DNA from: Tolypeutes matacus
Taxonomy: Eukaryota > Chordata > Mammalia > Cingulata > Chlamyphoridae
Direction: 5' to 3'
Length of the DNA: 64,000 bases
Assembly: GCA_026826555.1 (NCBI GenBank)
Contig: JAKSZT010017954.1
Span: forward strand, 4,277,935-4,341,934
This document shows positions 43,907 to 54,640 of the stretch, one piece after another. The first letter of the stretch is position 1; each line of letters begins with the position of its first letter. The notes under the pieces were generated by a model. The model saw only the letters and a list, made by a program, of their open reading frames with translations, was not told where the DNA came from and did no database searches. Both the position numbers and the translations under genes were made by a program.

Positions 43907-44265
43907 TTTTTTTTAAGATTAATTTAATTAATTTATTTCTCTCTGCCCCCCTTGTTGTTTGTGCTCGCTGTCTGCTCTCTGTGTCTGTTTGCTGTGTGCT
44001 CGACTTCTTTTTAGGAGGCACTGGGAACCGAACCTGGGACCTCCCATGTGGGAGGGAGGCGCCCACTAGCTTGAGCCACCTCCATTTCCCGCTTGTTGTG
44101 TCTCTCATTGTGTTTCCTCATTGTCTCTTTGTTGCATCATTTTGTTGCATCAGCTCACTGAGTCAGCTCGCTGTCTTGCTTGTCTTCTTTAGGAGGCACT
44201 GGGAACTGGACCTGGGACCTCCCATGTGGTAGGCGGGCACCCAACTGCTTGAGCCACATCTGCTT
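43907..44265 (-). mobile_element. DAS SINE, dimer with CT/TG-rich linker
   Basis: ctcacaaggat is perfect at 43896-43906 and 44266-44276. Two head units (44015-44088 and 44190-44262) are separated by about 100 bases ('ttgtgtctctcattgtg..cagctcactgagtcagctcgc'). The linker differs from the other dimer types in this window. Confidence 0.95.
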
Positions 44266-44276
44266 CTCACAAGGAT

Positions 44277-44760
44277 CTTAATTTTTAAAAAGTTTATTAA
44301 ATTAGAGGCAAAATTCCCAGCTAATCCTAAAAAAATGTTCTGATAAAAAATAAAGTCTCAGATTCTGCCCACGGGCCCTGCCCAGGTCACGTGCTTCCAT
44401 CCTCTCAGTGGTCCTGAGAGATGACACTGGGCCGTGCTGCACATAGGGAGGGACTTCTCTGCAAGGACCGGCTGAGTATGACAATGGGGGCAGTAAACCG
44501 GCAGGGAGTGAACTAGTTGGCTCTACCCCATTTGCCCACCAGGGCGGCTCCATGGAGAAGGGGAGCTGTTCCGCGCAAACAGCAGCACTGAAGCAACCAG
44601 CAGGGCAGACAAGCCTGGGCCTCGAGTCCCAGGCTCCGCCAGCAACTTGCGGGAAGCAGAAATTAGCCGGAACAGAACTTACTGCCCGCTCTGCCTTCAT
44701 AACAGTGACCCTGGGAAAACATGGAGGACATTGATTGTATTTATGGGATTTAGAGAAAGG
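44277..44760. other. Unassigned, apparently unique sequence
   Basis: A 164-codon minus frame (44796-44302) spans it without domain features. I treat it as chance. Confidence 0.35.
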
Positions 44761-44764
44761 GAAA

Positions 44765-44935
44765 GGAAAATGAGCATCTATTGTGGGTCCACGCACTGTG
44801 CCAGCTTCGGGGAAGACGCGATGGCCTTTGCCCCTGACGACAGCCCTGTGTGACTTAAAGAGAGGAAGACTGAAGCTCAGAGAGGTTAAGAGACTTGCCC
44901 ATGATCACACAGCTTGTTCTCCGTGGGTTTGGATA
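44765..44935 (-). repeat. MIR SINE
   Basis: 'tgagcatctattgtgggtccacgcactgtgcc' and 'gaagctcagagaggttaagagacttgccc' match inverted MIR. Confidence 0.9.
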
Positions 44936-45520
44936 CAAACCTCTAACCATCGAATTTCACAGACTGCCGTATTTTTCTTTGTTAAGTTCAGGGTTACTCT
45001 TTATTTAAACAAAATTGAAAACACAAAACCTCTGAAATAGAGAAGCAGAAGAAGAAAATCGTATCTGAATACTAAAGGGGAAAAACCCCACACAGTTAGG
45101 GGATGGGGCCAAGAGGAAGTGGCCACCTCCAAGTGTTAGTTCAGGAATCTGGAGCCCCTTTCACCCCCGAATCTGCCATCGGGACCTTCAATTCCTGGGA
45201 CTGTGGCCAAGTCCAGTGCAGTGTCCTGGACTCATCTCTAGTCCCAGGCAGTCCAGAGGGTCTAAGCTGGTCGGCCCTTCCCTGAGGGGGTGGGGGAGGA
45301 AGAAAGGACAGCTCCTTCTCTGGCTCAGTGCTGAGCCCCACAGAGCCCTGCTCTCCATCATCCAAACACATGGTCCAATCATCACTTTCCTTATCGCCAC
45401 TAACTAGGAAACTTTCCAGGGCAGGAAATGTATCAGAACGTCACATTTTGTTGCTCAGCAAAATCTCACTGAATATTCATCCAATGAGAGAAATGGCAGC
45501 ATATCCCAGAATCAATAGTA
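44936..45520. other. Unassigned, apparently unique sequence
   Basis: Several overlapping frames of 60-105 codons; none conserved-looking. Confidence 0.35.
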
Positions 45521-45524
45521 CAGG

Positions 45525-45690
45525 TTTCGGGAGGCAACAGACTTGCATCGGATCTCAAACCCACCGTTTTCAGGCTATGTCGCTAACAGAGAAATCACTT
45601 TTGCATCTCGATCTCCTCACCTGGAAAATATGGGTAATAGTATAAATTGTCTCATGAGTTTGTGGTGAGGATTGACTGAGATAAAGATTT
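45525..45690 (+). repeat. MIR SINE
   Basis: 'gcatcggatctcaaacccaccg' to 'cacctggaaaatatgggtaatag' and 'gtgaggattgactgagataaag' match a diverged sense MIR. Confidence 0.75.
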
Positions 45691-45764
45691 TCACCAAGCA
45701 CACTAGTCGAGATGAGCTAAAAAAAAAAAGAAAGAAAAGAAAAGGAAGCACATAATTCTGGCAA

Positions 45765-45995
45765 AAGTGAGAAAGAGGCAAAAACGTTTATATATTGCTG
45801 ACAGGCGTGCAAACTGGTTTCAACTACCTGGGAAGCAATTCGACCTTGTGGATCAATAACTAAAAAGAATATTCCTCCTGGACCTTGACTCAGTAATTCC
45901 AAGGAAATAATCAGTCATGCAGACAAAAATTTATGGATAAAATATTTATTTTTAAATGACTCATAGTAGCAAAAAATTGGAACAAAACCTAAGCA
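45765..45995 (+). repeat. Old L1 fragment
   Basis: 'tgctgacaggcgtgcaaactgg' and 'tgactcatagtagcaaaaaattggaac' fit a very old L1 ORF2 end. An A/G run lies just before, at 45720-45746. Confidence 0.55.
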
Positions 45996-46004
45996 CATCA
46001 GACA

Positions 46005-46440
46005 TGTTTCTTAGTTGCAGACAATAGAATCTACCTGAGCTAGATTTACGTAGGAAGGTATTTATTACAAGACACTTGAGTTTATGGAGTCTTTGAAAGG
46101 GAGAGAGAAAGTGGCTGTGCACTGGGTTTTCAGGAACAGTTTTTCAGAACAGCAGAAATGGCTCAAGAAGGGAGCTGCTTCTCCTGCTGACCATCCCACC
46201 ACGCCTCCTCCACGGTCAGGAACATGCTGCCCTTGCCAATGACCCATAACCACGCTGCCCAGTGAGCAGCTCACCACCCGTTTGTTTCCTTACCCAGCTT
46301 GTTTCCTGGTCAGTTTCCCATGCTTGCACTTGATTGGCAGAATCTAAGTCATATGTCTGCCCTCCCAGTGGCAAGGCAGACTGGGAAATGTAGTTCCAAT
46401 GACTGGACATGGGAACCGCAGTATTCAAACAATGGGGAAG
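46005..46440 (+). repeat. Unidentified dispersed repeat, copy 1
   Basis: 'ttcttagttgcagacaatagaatc' recurs with two changes at 47820-47843, followed in both by a 'tttatta'-containing block. The family is not recognised. Confidence 0.4.
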
Positions 46441-46499
46441 CGGTTAAAACAAAACAAAGCAAATGATAGACATCCTCTATGGTCCCTCCCCTAATCCCC

Positions 46500-46720
46500 C
46501 TTGTTGCCCTAACTCAGCATTCCATTTTAAACATAAAATTTATTAAAAAATTTGGAATGAGTTTCAAATAGATGCAAGATAACCATAGGAATATACCAGG
46601 TTACATTTTACCCAGATTCACCTACTGTTAACATTTTACCCCGTTTTTATGCGCATTCTCCCTCACTCAAATAGACAGTTATTTTTCTGAACTTTTTGAG
46701 AGTAAATTGCTTACATCATT
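46500..46720 (-). repeat. Old L1ME-type 3' UTR fragment
   Basis: 'cacctactgttaacattttacccc' and 'tttttctgaactttttgagagtaaattgc' are inverted L1ME 3' UTR phrases. Confidence 0.65.
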
Positions 46721-47155
46721 GCCCTAAATATGCCAATGAGTATTTTCTGGTAAAGTTAGCCATCATTGACAGCCTGTATATAAGGAGGGATGCCAGCCTT
46801 TAGTCCTGGAGGGGTCTGAGCCTGGGGGGCCTGCCAGTGTGGGGTTGCTGTGGGAGTTTTGTTAATTTTTCTTGCTGATGGCTGTACTGGAGGTGACCTT
46901 AGAGGACGTCCAGGGTCCAGCTATACTTCTCCACGCCTGCATTGAGCAGCCACAACTCAGTTTCCCTTGAGAATCAGGATAATCACTCTTGGCAACATGG
47001 AACCCACTGTGTCCTCCATTTTTTTCAGTGCCCGGAGAAGCACAAAGTGGCGGCAGGCTCGTCCTCTAATTCAATGGAACTTCTGTGCTGTCCCTTCATA
47101 GGAACATGCCTGCTTTGGATATTAAGACCCTCTGAACCAGCAGTGAGGAAATTTT
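46721..47155. other. Unassigned sequence
   Basis: No repeat or exon recognised with confidence. Its right end may be diverged ERVL internal sequence. Confidence 0.3.
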
Positions 47156-47159
47156 CAGG

Positions 47160-47705
47160 ACTGGAAAGCAAAAATTTGGCAAGTAGGTCTATATGTATAA
47201 AAACACAAGAGGCCTCTTGCACTCCTACCCTTTGGTCCTGGACACTTATCTGCTGGCTTTGAGAGACGGCACTGGCTACTCTTTGTTAGTTCAGACCTCC
47301 CCAGCTGGCTCAGTATGGAATCTTCAAAAGACAGTTAGACTGTTTTATAAGGTCAACTGCTTCTGGGTGATGGGATACATGGCGGGACCAGTGAGTCCAG
47401 GGAACAGCATACCCTTTACCTTGCCTTTACGCTGTAAGATAAGTTCCTTGGTCAAAAGTAATGCTCTGTAGATGCCGTGCTGGTGGGTAAGACCTGGTAA
47501 GTCTGCAGATAGTGTTACTGGCATAGGCAGGCAAGCAAATCCACATTTAGGGTAAGTATCTGCTCCAGGGAGGACAACCTGCTGCCCCCCCCCCAACATG
47601 TGTTTACCACCAGGTGGCTGACTGCCATCCACTTTTGGGCTTGGTGCCGTTGCTTTCAGCTTTTGCTTCTGTGTGCCATGGACAGTAGGAGTCCAACCCA
47701 CTCAT
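47160..47705 (-). pseudogene. ERVL internal fossil, integrase region
   Basis: The 118-codon minus frame (47701-47345) aligns in pattern with the ERVL pol integrase core. It has a 'DTY' at the first acidic position, a 'HQHGI' motif, and a 'YPITQKQL' stretch where the family has its P-H-P-rich motif. The second acidic position appears replaced ('LLLTKE'). Only a fragment remains, with no gag, protease or RT beside it and no paired LTRs. It is an inert relic of an ancient endogenous retrovirus-like element. Confidence 0.6.
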
Positions 47706-47814
47706 GCTTTTTGGATCTTTGCTGACTTTAAATCTAACCAGTTCAGATAATCAATTCCAGAGCCCCTTTTCCTTGAGGGTCTTTGGTCGTCAAGGGCTTG
47801 TTTTACCAATTAGC

Positions 47815-47960
47815 CTTGGTTCTTAGTTGCAGACAACAGAATCCAACCTGGCTATTTTAGGTGGAAAGGGACTTATTAAAGGATATGCCGAAGTGCACAG
47901 TATCTATTGGAAGGGCTGGAGGAGCAGAGCCACACTGCAGAACCGACTTTGAAACGGAGC
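47815..47960 (+). repeat. Unidentified dispersed repeat, copy 2
   Basis: Related to 46005-46440 through 'ttcttagttgcagacaacagaatc'. Confidence 0.4.
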
Positions 47961-48219
47961 TGCCACCACCGCCAGCTTAGGATTCATATAAAATTATTTT
48001 ACATTTCTATAGCCAAGAATTTCAACCACAGACTTCTTATGGCCTTTTGGGAACAATAACGTATACATGAAATGCTCATTTGATGGTAATTGAACCAAAG
48101 AATCCCGGCGTGCGTAAACACAGCTCTTTCACTAAGGGCTTACAGGAATGATATGGGGAGACAGATAATATGTGCCAGAGGAGGCCAGTGATGTTGGAAG
48201 CCATGGTGGGCAGGGCTGG

Positions 48220-49237
48220 TGTGGCAGTTTGAGATTATTTATGAATTCCCAAAAGAGAGTTTATGTTTGTAAACTGGTCTGTTCCTCTGGACGTGATACC
48301 CTTTGATTGCTTAGATTCAGCTGAGATGTCTTTGATTAAATTGTGTTAAGATTAGGGCTTTGATTTGACCATGTCAGTAGGGTGTAACTTAAGTCCCCAC
48401 CCCCTTGGTGGGCGGATATAAACGGACACTCACTCAAGAAGACACAGAAGATACATGAGTAAAGAGAAAGAGCTCCTTAGTTGCCGGAGGAGAGAACTTT
48501 GTCATGACACAGAAGAGGAGAGAACTTTGATCCTGTGGCCCTGGGGAGAGATGAACCATTATCCTGATAGTTGCAGCTGAAGAGAAAAGAGCAGCTGAGC
48601 AGCCGAGGCCTGAGAGACCAGGCAGAGACCACCCGCCATCTTGCTTCAACACGTGGCAACTGACTTTGGTGAGAAACCAACCTTGAGTTGGACTCTTTAG
48701 GGCCTTGTAACTGTAAGCTTTTTTTTTTAAAGATTTATTTATTTACTTTATCCATTTTAAACCCCCCTTCCCCATTTGCTGTTTTGTGTCCATTTGCTGG
48801 GCAATTCTCTGTGTCTGTTTCCTGCCTTCTCTTCTCATCCTTCTCCAGTCTTCACCAGGATTCGATCCTGGTGACCTCCGATGTAGGAGAGAGGTGTTCT
48901 GCCACCTACGCCACCTTGGTTCCTGGTTTTCAGAGCTTTCGGAGCATCTCGTCTTGTCTCTCCCCTGTTATGTCATCATCTTGTTGCATGGCTCCCAGGG
49001 CCTGGCAGCTCACCGGCACACAGAGCCTGGCAGCCCATGTGCCTTCTCTCTATATATTTTTGTACCGGGAGGTCCTGGGGATCGAACCCAGGTCCCTCCA
49101 TATGGCAGACGGATGCCCAACCATTTGAGCCACATCCACCCCCCTAACTGTAAGCTTTTACCCCAAATAAATATCTTTAATAAAAGCCAACAGATTTCTT
49201 GTACTTTGCATCAGCACCCCTTTGGCTGACTAATACA
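48220..49237 (+). mobile_element. Solo LTR, xenarthran ERVL-like family, copy 2
   Basis: TG..CA ends and a perfect 5-base duplication gctgg (48215-48219 and 49238-49242). A TATA-like tataaa lies at 48417-48422 and a poly(A) signal aataaa at 49166-49171. The end is 'ggctgactaataca'. A DAS SINE (48723-49144) interrupts it, so the native length is about 580. The 5-base duplication and gross layout resemble MLT2/ERVL LTRs. Confidence 0.95.
48723..49144 (-). mobile_element. DAS SINE, long dimeric form, inside the LTR
   Basis: taactgtaagctttt occurs at 48708-48722 and 49145-49159. It contains the divergent tRNA-like unit (about 48850-48925), then a GC-rich spacer, then the standard head ending at 'gccacatccaccccc'. 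Confidence 0.96.
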
Positions 49238-49522
49238 GCTGGTTAGCAAAGGTTTTTGGGGTTAGTAGGATTTGACCAGCCCTTGACAGATAGTTTTGAA
49301 CTATTAGAGAGGAGGATGGAAGGTATTCCTGGTAAGCTGAATATCACCAGTGGAGGCTCAGAATGAGCCTTTGGGTCTGAAGATCTCCCAGAGGTGGGTA
49401 AAGCCAAGGATCAGAAAGAAGGATGTGTGCTCTGCTCTGAGAGAGAAGATGCTGCCGTCCTCCAAGGCCTGGCTCTGGGGGATGAGCTGACTGGCCCTCA
49501 GGACCAATGTATCACCCCATCT

Positions 49523-49708
49523 TAGTCTGCCAGAGCTGCTATGACAATTATCACACAATGGATTGGCTTAAACAAAAGAATTTATTGTCTCGCAGTTTTG
49601 GAAATCCAACATCAAGGTATTGGCATGGTTTGCTTTTTCCCAGGGGTTGTAGTATTCCGGCAATCCTGTCACATGGTGACCTCTCTCCTTTTGTCTTCTT
49701 GAGGTCCC
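49523..49708 (-). repeat. MaLR-type LTR fragment
   Basis: 'ttagtctgccagagctgctatgacaatta' and 'ggcttaaacaaaagaatttattgtctcgcag' form an inverted MaLR LTR end. Confidence 0.75.
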
Positions 49709-50560
49709 TTAAAAAATTTAACATGGAATGACAATATAACCCGGTAATTCCACTTCTAGGTATATACCCAAAGAAAGTGAAAATAGGGTCTCAAACAGAT
49801 ACTTGTACACCAATGTATACAAAATAAACTAAATGTGTACAAAATAAACTAAAGCTATAAGCATCATCATAGCTATAGCTTGGAAAAAGGATCAAGTAAT
49901 GCGCAAAGTACCTGTATAGACAGTTCTCCAAAGAAGATATATAAATGGCTAATAAGCATATGAAAAGTTGTCCAGCCTCATTAGTCATTAGAGAAATGCA
50001 GATCAAAACCACAATGAGATACCACTTCACACACACAATGATGGCTATTACTAATAAAAACAGAAAATAACAAATGTTAGAGAGGATGTGGAGAAATTGG
50101 AACTCTAGTACATGTTGGTGGGAATGTAAAATGGTGCAGCCCCTGTGGAAAGCAATGTAGAGTTTCCTCAAAAAATTAGAGAATTATCATATGACTTGGC
50201 AATTCCCCTTCTAAGTATATACCCAAAGAAAGCAAAAACAAGGTCTCAAACAGATACTTGTACATCAACGTTTGTAGCAGCATTATTCACAATAGCCAAA
50301 AATGTGGAAATAATACAAGTGTCCATCAACAAATAAATGGATAAATAAAATATGGACACAATAGAATATAATTTGGCCATAAGAAAGAATGAAGTTCTGA
50401 GACACGTTGCAACATGGAAGAACATTAAAAACATTACACTCAGTGAAATAAGCAAGGCACTCGGGACAGATTTTATATGATATCACTTGTAAGAGATGAC
50501 TAGATAGAACAAACTCACAGAGATAGAAAGTGGATTGGAGGTTACTAGAGGATGGGGGAG
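49709..50560 (+). repeat. Old L1M fragments, ORF2 end duplicated
   Basis: 49915-50530 is a continuous ORF2 C-terminal region. 49741-49815 repeats, with differences, the sequence at 50197-50271 ('atatacccaaagaaag..ggtctcaaacagatacttgtac'). Two different L1 pieces are therefore juxtaposed, with a segment like 51697-51740 between them. Confidence 0.8.
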
Positions 50561-50784
50561 AGGGGAAAAGGGAATGTTGTTTGGGGAAAAAAAAAAAGGA
50601 GAAATTGCCCAGCAGACCAAGTGGAAATTGCTGTGAGCAGGCCCAATTAGAACTTTCCAGACATTTTCTGACTCCAGAAATCTCCTTTCCCATTTTCTTC
50701 CTCTTTCTCCATTGTTTCTCCACACGCTTGGATTTTGGGAATTCTGTACTTGGAAATGACCTAATTCCTTGACTAAATAACCAT

Positions 50785-51010
50785 AACAGGGGTTGGCAAA
50801 CCATGATCCTTGGATTAAATCCAGCCTGCTATCTGTTTTTGTAAATAAAGTTTTATTGGAACACAGTCATGCTCGTTTGTTCACATGTGGTCTGTGGCTG
50901 CTTTTGCACTTCAATGGCAAGTTGAATAGTCATGAAGAGACTGTGTGGCTCAAACAGCCTAAAACACTTACTACTTTTACAGAAGTAGCTTCTGGACTCC
51001 TGATCTATAT
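50785..51010 (+). repeat. hAT-type DNA transposon fragment
   Basis: 'caggggttggcaaaccatgatcc' at the left end and 'tttgtaaataaagttttattggaacacag' (50839-50868) are signatures of an ancient MER-type hAT element. The subfamily is uncertain. Confidence 0.65.
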
Positions 51011-51435
51011 CGCAGCCCCCATCTGCACACTTTGGGCCTGGCCTCGATGATGTCAGCACCAAGTTGTGTGCGAATATGCCCCCTGATTAGTTCCGTGATG
51101 GTAAGCTCTAGGTCTAGGCCAGCTCACCAACCACAGCCAGCAGGGCTAACTGAGATGGGGCGAGGGAGGGCCTCAGCATGAGGGGGAGTTTGAGCTGACC
51201 CCTGAGTGACGCTCAGGAGCCAGAGAGAAGCTGTCAAGGGGCCTTGAAGTAGGAAAGAACTTGGCGATGGCAGAGCCCCCGAAAGGATGCTGGTGGGACT
51301 GGAACCACGAGTGGGTGAGGCGGGGTGGGAGAAGTGGGCACGGGCCAGGACATGGGGGCTTTTTGGACTGTGTCCCCACCCTGCTCGGGGGTGGAGAGCC
51401 GCAAAGGACTGTGGGTGCTGAGCACAGCCGTCACC
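51011..51435. other. Unassigned, apparently unique sequence
   Basis: No repeat or exon recognised. Confidence 0.35.
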
Positions 51436-51439
51436 ATCT

Positions 51440-51590
51440 TACTTAATCTTCACACATAGCTGGGAGCAAGCACCATTGTCCCCATTTTACAGGTGAGCAA
51501 ACAAGAGGCTAGAGAAGTAGAGGGACCTCCTCAAGACCACACAAATTTTTAAAGTGTCTAAAGCAGACCCTAACTGGAAACCAGCTGTTA
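51440..51590 (-). repeat. MIR SINE
   Basis: 'accattgtccccattttacaggtgagcaaac' followed by 'gaccacaca' is an inverted MIR core. Confidence 0.88.
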
Positions 51591-51639
51591 GAAACCCCCT
51601 GTCCCCCCAAAAAAAGAAAAACCCAACTCCTCTTTTTTT

Positions 51640-51971
51640 TCCTTTTTAAAATACATTGTAATATATTCATACAATGGAACTGTGTGCTGGGAGTAAAAAT
51701 AAACTAAAGCTATAAGCATCATCATAGATGCAGCCTGGAAAAATAATCAACATCAAGTTGCAGAATAGCTACATATAAAAGCACATGCAAAATGCTTTTT
51801 AAAACATTCAAAACGATGCTATATATGTATTTATGGATATAGTCAGGTAGTAAAAGTATTAAAACATGCCTGGTAATGAAAAATGCCAAATTGAGAATAG
51901 TGGTTACCTCTGGGAAGGCGGTGACAGGAATGAGATCAGGAAGGGGATACCTGGAGGGTTTAATTATATCT
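51640..51971 (+). repeat. Old L1 3' end fragment
   Basis: It shares 31 identical bases (51697-51727) with 49842-49872. It continues through 'gagaatagtggttacctctgggaaggcgg', a typical L1M 3' end. Confidence 0.7.
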
Positions 51972-52197
51972 GTAATTTTTTTTTCTTTTTTTTTTTTAGG
52001 TACCAGGGAATGAACCCAGGATCTCATGCATGGGAAGCAGATGGTTCAACCACTGAGCTACATTTGCTCCCCAATGAAAGCTGGTTTTTCTATTTGTTTG
52101 TTTATTTCTTTGTTTGTTTTAGTAGGTACTGGGGATCGAACCTGGGACCTTGTACATGGGAAGCAGGCACTCAACCACTTGAACTACATCAGCTCCT
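51972..52197 (-). mobile_element. DAS SINE, head-to-tail short dimer
   Basis: Heads at 51998-52071 and 52123-52196 are joined by 'gaaagctggtttttctatttgtttg..'. The linker resembles the T/G-rich linker of the dimers at 27522, 30554, 34531 and 35545. Flanks 'ctgtaattttttt' and 'cggtaatgttttatt' are a weak duplication. Confidence 0.88.
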
Positions 52198-52311
52198 CGG
52201 TAATGTTTTATTCATAAAAAATAAAAAGATCTGAAGCAAACATGGCAAAAGGTCAAGATTTGACCAAGCTGGGTGACTGGTCTGTACCAACCTTGAGCAC
52301 TTTTCCTTTTT

Positions 52312-52386
52312 AGTTGGTATTGGGGATTGAATCCAGGACCTCGTACAGGCGAAGCACGAGCTCAACCACTGAGCTACACCTGCTCT
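52312..52386 (-). mobile_element. DAS SINE, short monomer
   Basis: Inverted head 'ggggattgaatccaggacctcgtac..ccactgagctacacctgctc'. The flanks 'gagcacttttcc' and 'gagcatttttaa' are similar. Confidence 0.88.
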
Positions 52387-52389
52387 GAG

Positions 52390-53390
52390 AGCATTTTTAA
52401 TAAAATCCAATTAATTATTAATTGGTGACATTTTTATTTTTTAGAGGCAAATTATCCCACAGCCTGGGTACAGGGATGTTTGCCGATGCTTTCTAATGCC
52501 CTTGTGCTAGAATCCAATCAGCTGTTTCCTCCAGTCTGTCCCTGAGTTGCCTTGGGGAGATAAGGGAATTCTGTTTGACCTGTGCCTGGGTATTTGACTC
52601 GCACATTTACCGGGGGCTCCCTGGGGCATGGGCAGCTCCTCTGTGGGCAGGCATCTGCTCGGACCCTGACCAGCTGGTTGAGAGGTGGCAGGAGAGGGGC
52701 TCAGCTTCCCAGACGGGGAGAGACAGGGCCTGCGGGAGTTGGTTTTTCTGCCTGATTGTGGCCAGGGCCAGCAGATGGGGGCAATGGCCTCGGAGGGAGG
52801 GGATTTGAGACCCCACAGGAGGCATGGGGGATGGACCCACTGCTGCTCAGGCCTCCTGAGCTTGCAACTCTGTGACAGCTGGCAGGTGGCCACAGGAACA
52901 GGTCCTAGGGCTGTGCGTGGGGTAGGGACAGGTAACTGATGGTCCCAGAATCCACCTCGGAGCCAGAGGGGAAAGGACACACAGAGGGGCTCTCTTTACC
53001 TTCTTGTGCAAGAATTAGTTAGAACCCCCCTCCTCTCTCCTAATCCCTAGGCGGTCCTCCAAAACACATATTCTCAATTCTGAAATCCAAGAAGCACTGA
53101 AAACCAATGTTTATTTCTTACTTGGCTGCAAAATCTGACCAGAACTGATGGGAGGCTATTTCTAGTCCTTATCTGTCGTCCATCATGTGGATATTCATCC
53201 CTTTTGCTGCAGAAATATCAATGAATTAGATCAGAGGGTCAGCCTGAGGTCCTGCTGGGCGTTTTACCTAATGTCCGACACGGGCTGTATCTCCCTAAAA
53301 TCAAAACCATTTTGAATTCTGAAACACCGATGGCCTCAAGGTTTTGGACTAGCCCCTATTTTCACCCTGGAAATCGAGGCTCAGAGCTGG
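52390..53390. other. Unassigned, GC-rich, apparently unique sequence
   Basis: It holds a 157-codon minus frame (52980-52507) and overlapping plus frames. They are Pro/Ser-rich, overlap one another on both strands, and lack domain or splice context. Confidence 0.35.
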
Positions 53391-53394
53391 CCCC

Positions 53395-53534
53395 GAGACT
53401 CATCTGCTGATGGTACCCCAGTGAGATTGATTTTTGGATTTCTGACCTCCAGAATGGTAAGAGAAGAAATTCATATTGTTTCAAGCCACTAAGCTGGTGG
53501 TGATTTGTTATAGCAGCAAGATGAAACTGATACA
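53395..53534 (+). repeat. MaLR-type LTR, 3' end
   Basis: 'tctgacctccagaatggtaagag' and 'caagccactaagctggtggtgatttgttatagcagc' to 'actgatacag' are the conserved LTR end. Confidence 0.85.
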
Positions 53535-53539
53535 GATGG

Positions 53540-54350
53540 GAAAGCACCCAGAGCCCTCCGCAGAGCCCTGAGCGGGAGACTAGACATGGGGCTGGCTTGC
53601 CACTGCTCGTGTCTGCAGAGCAGGCTGAGCCCGTTAGGGTTGTTATCTGCTGGGAGAAAACATTATTCCAGATGGCTGGCTCCCTGTCCTTAATCGAGAG
53701 AAAGCCAAAGCCAGGGGCAAGCTGAGGGGCAGCTGTCGCAGGCTGAGCCCTGCCTCCCCGCTCCCTCCCTCCCACTCCCCGCCTCCTACTTAATGGGAAA
53801 CTCATGAACTGCTCAGCCCTGGGCAGGCTTCAGCCTCATGGAGCTCTCCTTTGTGGCCAGAGAGTGATAAATTTGCCTTCTGTTGTGGCCCAGCTCCCAA
53901 TTAGGCCTGCCTCCCACCACTGCTGACCAGGCGGCCTCGGCTCCTTTCCCAACAGAAGGCGAAGGTTATTAACACTCGGGTCAAAGACCTTTTGACCGTG
54001 CTGTGGTTAGCCAAAGAGGGAAGACAGCATGGGGCACTGATCCAGTGCTTGGGGCCTGCAAGCAGGTTTTCACTCCCCAGCTCTGTCCCGGCCTCTCTCC
54101 CCATTAAAATCTCCATCCTTCATGGAATGATGGATTCCCACCCGCCTTCCATTGATCGGCTTTTTATTCCAGAGCCGCACGGCCATTCCCACCATGCCTG
54201 GCCTGAGTAACGAGCATCTGGGTCCAATCTCCTTTTCTGTCCTGCTGTTCTTTCTGACTTTTTCTTTCCCTCTTTCCTAACCGCATTGCCTAACAGGGTT
54301 TCTCTCTTTCCGAGACACATGATCCCTTGATCTATAATGGTTTAAACATT
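53540..54350. promoter_or_regulatory. Candidate distal enhancer, repeat-free block
   Basis: About 800 bases without a recognised repeat. GTTATTAAC (53965-53973) resembles an HNF1 half-site, and GGGTCAAAGACC (53978-53989) is one base from a strong HNF4 DR1 site. GGTCAA and TTGACC (53979-53984 and 53992-53997) form an inverted pair. RUNX-like tgtggtt (54002-54008) follows closely. No CpG island or start site is evident. Regulatory function is inference from motifs. Confidence 0.3.
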
Positions 54351-54399
54351 CTTCCTGGCATCTTAAAGAGGAATTTCTCCTCTCGCTCTAGAACTGGAG

Positions 54400-54465
54400 A
54401 GACCGTTGTGGAGTCAGGTTCACATCCTGGCTTGGCCACTGGGTGACCTTGAGGAGGATGTCGTT
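54400..54465 (+). repeat. MIR fragment
   Basis: 'gtggagtcaggttcacatcctggcttggccactgggtgacctt' is the sense MIR core. Confidence 0.75.
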
Positions 54466-54469
54466 ATTA

Positions 54470-54640
54470 TTCATTGCTGTGCTAATGAACCCACCCCAAG
54501 ACCTCATGGTGTAAAATGAATCATCCCAAAACTTAGTGCCTGTCATGATTTCTATGGGTCAGGAATTCCAGAAGTGCTTGGACTGGTGGTTTTGGCTTTA
54601 GGTCTCCCACATAGTTTCAGGCCGTGGCTGGACAGGGGGG
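54470..54640 (-). repeat. MaLR (MLT1-class) LTR fragment
   Basis: 'attgctgtgctaatgaaccc', 'catcccaaaacttagtgcctgtcatg' and 'gggtcaggaattccagaagtgc' fit an inverted MLT1 end. Confidence 0.65.

Noticed and set aside
44302..44796. 164-codon minus-strand frame
   Set aside because: No family resemblance, it overlaps plus-strand frames of similar quality, and its start lies in a MIR.
52507..52980. 157-codon Pro/Ser-rich minus frame
   Set aside because: A GC-rich region lengthens chance frames. Competing frames exist on both strands, with no exon boundaries.
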